64,000 bases of DNA, from contig JAVQMD010000002.1 of NCBI GenBank assembly GCA_032595675.1, positions 124,001-188,000 of the forward strand, given 5' to 3'. Numbering within the stretch: the stretch's first letter is position 1; each line of letters opens with the position of its first letter. Origin of the DNA: Candidatus Electrothrix rattekaaiensis. GTDB taxonomy: Bacteria; Desulfobacterota; Desulfobulbia; Desulfobulbales; Desulfobulbaceae. Under the pieces are notes generated by a model that had not been told where the DNA came from, ran no database searches, and saw nothing but the letters and a program-made list of their open reading frames with translations. A program made the position numbers and the translations under genes. Positions 61,888-64,000 of the stretch are shown piece after piece.

Positions 61888-63495
61888 GTGGAAAAGATCA
61901 AAAAAGTTTTGATGGTTACCCGAGAGTACGACGGCGTGGCCGGGGCCGGGGGCGTAAAGGATGTCTGTCGGCAACTGTCGGAAGCCTTAGTTCGCCATGC
62001 CGGTTGTGATGTCCGGGTGGTGTTGCCCTGCTATGGGTTTATTGATGCTGTAGCTCAAGGCTTTGAGCGGGTGCAGCTCCCCTCTCGTGAGGAGGCCGCG
62101 AAAATACCCACGGCCTTTGATGTAGATATGAATTATCCGGACAAGGAGCGAAGAGAGTCTGTTTCTTTGTGGATGAAAAAAGAGCAGGGGGTAGTGATCT
62201 ACCTGCTGGACTCATTCCGCTTTGCTGAAAAACAGGCTGTCTATACCTATACTTCGGCGGAAGAGAAAGAAAAAAGCTGGCAAAAGGCCGGAACCGGCCA
62301 TTTTGATTTCTTTGCCATGAATGTCCTGCTTCAGAAGGCTGCTCTGGATTTGATGATTCTCCTTGATCTGCGACCAGATGTTATTCATTGCCACGACGGC
62401 CATGCAGCCATCCTGCCAGCAATGCTCTGGGAGGATAGCGGATATCGCCAGTTTTTTTTCCAGACCGGTGCTGTGGTGACGGTCCATAATGCTGGGCTGG
62501 GTTATCATCAGGATGTGGATGATCTGGATTTTGCCGAGGCGATCACTGGGCTACCCCGATCTGTGATTCGTTCTGGTCTGTTCAATAAGGCCTTTAATCC
62601 CTTTGTCGCTGCTGCTGGCTATGCGCAGATGAACACGGTCAGTGAAAATTATGCCCGTGAGCTCCAGGAAACCGATGAGGACAGTCGGACCGGTTGGCTT
62701 GGTCATAAATTCCTAAAAAAGGGCGTTGAGCTGGTCGGGATAACCAATGGAGTTAATCCTGAAGACTTTAACCCGGCTCAGGGAAAAAAATTCGGTCTGG
62801 CCGCCGATTTCAACCCGGAAACAGGGGAACTGGACGGCAAGAGACTGTGTAAAGAGGATATGCTCCGCTTATGCCGTGAAGTATCTCCTGAAAGCGGGGG
62901 TTGGGCAGCTGTTAAACAGTATGGTTCTTTAGGGGATAAGCCGGAATCACCGCTGTTCACCTTTATCGGCAGATTGACAGCCCAGAAGGGGGTGGATATT
63001 CTTTTGCAGGCAGTTTCCTTGCTGATTACCACGGATTTTCAGCTCCTGGTTCTCGGGAATGGAGACGGCGGCTTAGAGCAGAAATTGCAGGATTTGGCGG
63101 AGGATGATACCTTTCGTGGTCAGATCTGTTTTTTGAAAGGGTATGATCCTGATCTGGCTCTTAAAATATACGCAGCCGGGGATTTTTTTCTCATCCCTTC
63201 TCTCTATGAACCCTGCGGCCTCACTGACTATATTGCCCAACTCTTTGGCAATCTTCCCATTGTTCACCATGTGGGCGGGCTGGTCAAGGTGCTGGATAGA
63301 GAAACCGGGTTTGCCTACCAGGAACATACCCCGGATGCCCTTGCCGAGACCATGTCTTTGGCCTTGGGTATATACCAAGACGCACCAGACCAGTTGGCCG
63401 TGATGCAGCGGGCGGCTGTCAAACATATCCGAACCCATCATAGTTGGCAGCATGTTATGGACGATTATCTTTCGTTGTATGGCAAGGCCTTGTAA
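61888..63495 (+). CDS. glgA: Glycogen/starch synthase (GT5)
   Basis: A 535-residue GT5 glucosyltransferase with N-terminal starch-synthase catalytic and C-terminal GT1 domains. Visible: DVIHCHDGHAAILPAML, TVHNAGLGYHQDV, GITNGVNPEDFNPA, IGRLTAQKGVDILL and IPSLYEPCGLTDYIAQLFGN. The usual N-terminal KxGGL ADP-glucose motif is replaced by GAGGVKDV, an oddity. It starts with GTG at 61888 (MEKIKKVLMVTREYDG). It is followed after 9 bases by the partial gene at the right edge. Confidence 0.85.
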   Translation: MEKIKKVLMVTREYDGVAGAGGVKDVCRQLSEALVRHAGCDVRVVLPCYGFIDAVAQGFERVQLPSREEAAKIPTAFDVDMNYPDKERRESVSLWMKKEQGVVIYLLDSFRFAEKQAVYTYTSAEEKEKSWQKAGTGHFDFFAMNVLLQKAALDLMILLDLRPDVIHCHDGHAAILPAMLWEDSGYRQFFFQTGAVVTVHNAGLGYHQDVDDLDFAEAITGLPRSVIRSGLFNKAFNPFVAAAGYAQMNTVSENYARELQETDEDSRTGWLGHKFLKKGVELVGITNGVNPEDFNPAQGKKFGLAADFNPETGELDGKRLCKEDMLRLCREVSPESGGWAAVKQYGSLGDKPESPLFTFIGRLTAQKGVDILLQAVSLLITTDFQLLVLGNGDGGLEQKLQDLAEDDTFRGQICFLKGYDPDLALKIYAAGDFFLIPSLYEPCGLTDYIAQLFGNLPIVHHVGGLVKVLDRETGFAYQEHTPDALAETMSLALGIYQDAPDQLAVMQRAAVKHIRTHHSWQHVMDDYLSLYGKAL

Positions 63496-63504
63496 TTTGC
63501 AGTG

Positions 63505-64000
63505 ATGGATTTTTTTTCTATGCATACGGCAGAAAAAGGAGCTGGCTACAGAGCTGAAACCGGGATAGAAAGGGGTTCACAGGGCGGGCGTCGCTACCGT
63601 AACAGCTGGTTTGACCGGCAGCGAAATTTTTTTGTTCGTCAGTTTTTTGCGGATTTTTTTACCCTGACCTATTCGTTTCAAAAACTGTATCATGCCTATT
63701 GCGACTGCCGGGGCTCGGCCATGGGCAGCAGTTGTTATTTACTCCATCATCAGGGTGAAAATGCCCATTGCAGAATCTGGGATCAGTTGAACTGGATGAT
63801 CGGGGAAGAAAACGACAAAGGGCCGCTGTGGAGTTTGCGAGAGCTCTGTCGTCGTGTCTGGCCGGAAAGAGAGCATGAAGAAAACGTTGAAGGCTCTCTG
63901 GTTGACTGGCTCATGGGATCCATTTTTCATGAATCCATGCGACTCAGGGAGGATGTTTATATCCTTAATAATTACGGGAATGCGACCTTTAAAAATCGAC
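63505..64000 (+). CDS. Partial gene running off the right edge
   Basis: From the ATG at 63505 (a GTG at 63502 is also possible) the frame MDFFSMHTAEKGAGYR... stays open to the window edge for 165 codons. It contains FFVRQFFADFFTLTYSFQKL, CYLLHHQGENAHCRIWDQLN and LVDWLMGSIFHESMRL. No family is recognised. It is 9 bases after glgA and likely co-transcribed with it. Confidence 0.75.
   Translation, partial: MDFFSMHTAEKGAGYRAETGIERGSQGGRRYRNSWFDRQRNFFVRQFFADFFTLTYSFQKLYHAYCDCRGSAMGSSCYLLHHQGENAHCRIWDQLNWMIGEENDKGPLWSLRELCRRVWPEREHEENVEGSLVDWLMGSIFHESMRLREDVYILNNYGNATFKNR

Overview
The window looks like chromosomal DNA of a sulfate-reducer-type member of the Desulfobacterota, most likely a Desulfobulbales relative and possibly a cable bacterium. 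This rests on gene content: a DVU0298-family protein next to a TPR protein, a NIL-domain 4Fe-4S protein, a free-standing IMP cyclohydrolase beside PurN, FolE2 folate synthesis, a class I fumarase, and a periplasmic rhodanese that appears to contain selenocysteine. The genus is inference. Coding is dense and mostly of moderate GC, with AT-richer accessory patches.

Housekeeping layout. 0.4-7.4 kb: gabD, folE2, hslR, IMP cyclohydrolase, purN, pyrR, a sensor kinase and a DciA-like gene. 10.1-12.7 kb: TPR gene, ribE, ribBA. 14.2-17.7 kb (minus): glutamate-synthase-like oxidoreductase, ispA, an exported DUF882 protein. 19.3-22.9 kb: ilvE, groES-groEL, tRNA-Met. 23.4-26.0 kb (minus): GspE/PilB ATPase and bamD. 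30.1-31.9 kb (minus): DVU0298 gene and TPR gene. 32.4-37.8 kb: trpD, trpC, trpF, rpe, with a foreign patch splitting trpD from trpCF. 38.3-44.0 kb: pgi, hybrid kinase, split APH/kinase pair, ferredoxin-like protein. 45.9-51.4 kb: DUF89, TtcA-like, lipoprotein, hisB, rhomboid, ribF, tRNA-Leu. 51.6-57.7 kb: META protein, tandem rhodaneses, a large membrane protein, yggU/yggT, a REP-associated transposase. 57.7-64.0 kb: fumarase, ribH-nusB, aroC, glgA and a partial gene. Riboflavin synthesis is almost complete in the window but dispersed (ribE-ribBA, ribF, ribH).

Accessory layout. 7.5-10.1 kb has an OLD-type ATPase/TOPRIM nuclease and a ParE/RelE-type toxin-antitoxin pair. 12.75-13.5 kb has a DUF6338 membrane protein with a 57-residue proline-rich partner. 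26.1-30.1 kb is an island of small two-gene modules (nucleotidyltransferase/DUF29, HepT/MntA, DUF4238, XisI, HYD1 ADP-ribosyltransferase with DUF6881) at the 3' end of the DVU0298 gene, whose last codons recur twice between the modules. 33.5-35.5 kb has a HEPN-like gene with a 46-residue leader gene and a Uma2 nuclease. 44.7-45.9 kb has mqsR-mqsA plus a third small gene.

Repeats. A roughly 300-bp repeat with 23-bp iterons and a tRNA-like T-arm occurs in opposite orientations at 13.65 and 44.2 kb. A 92-140-bp MITE-like element with AGTCCCTGCA-type ends occurs three times. REP-like palindromes cluster around the RAYT transposase, and a 68-bp direct repeat brackets its region.

The strongest discovery is the gene at 52678-53073. 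An in-frame UGA is followed at once by a SECIS-like hairpin, and the UGA aligns with a cysteine in the neighbouring paralogue, so this is very probably a secreted selenocysteine rhodanese rather than a broken gene.
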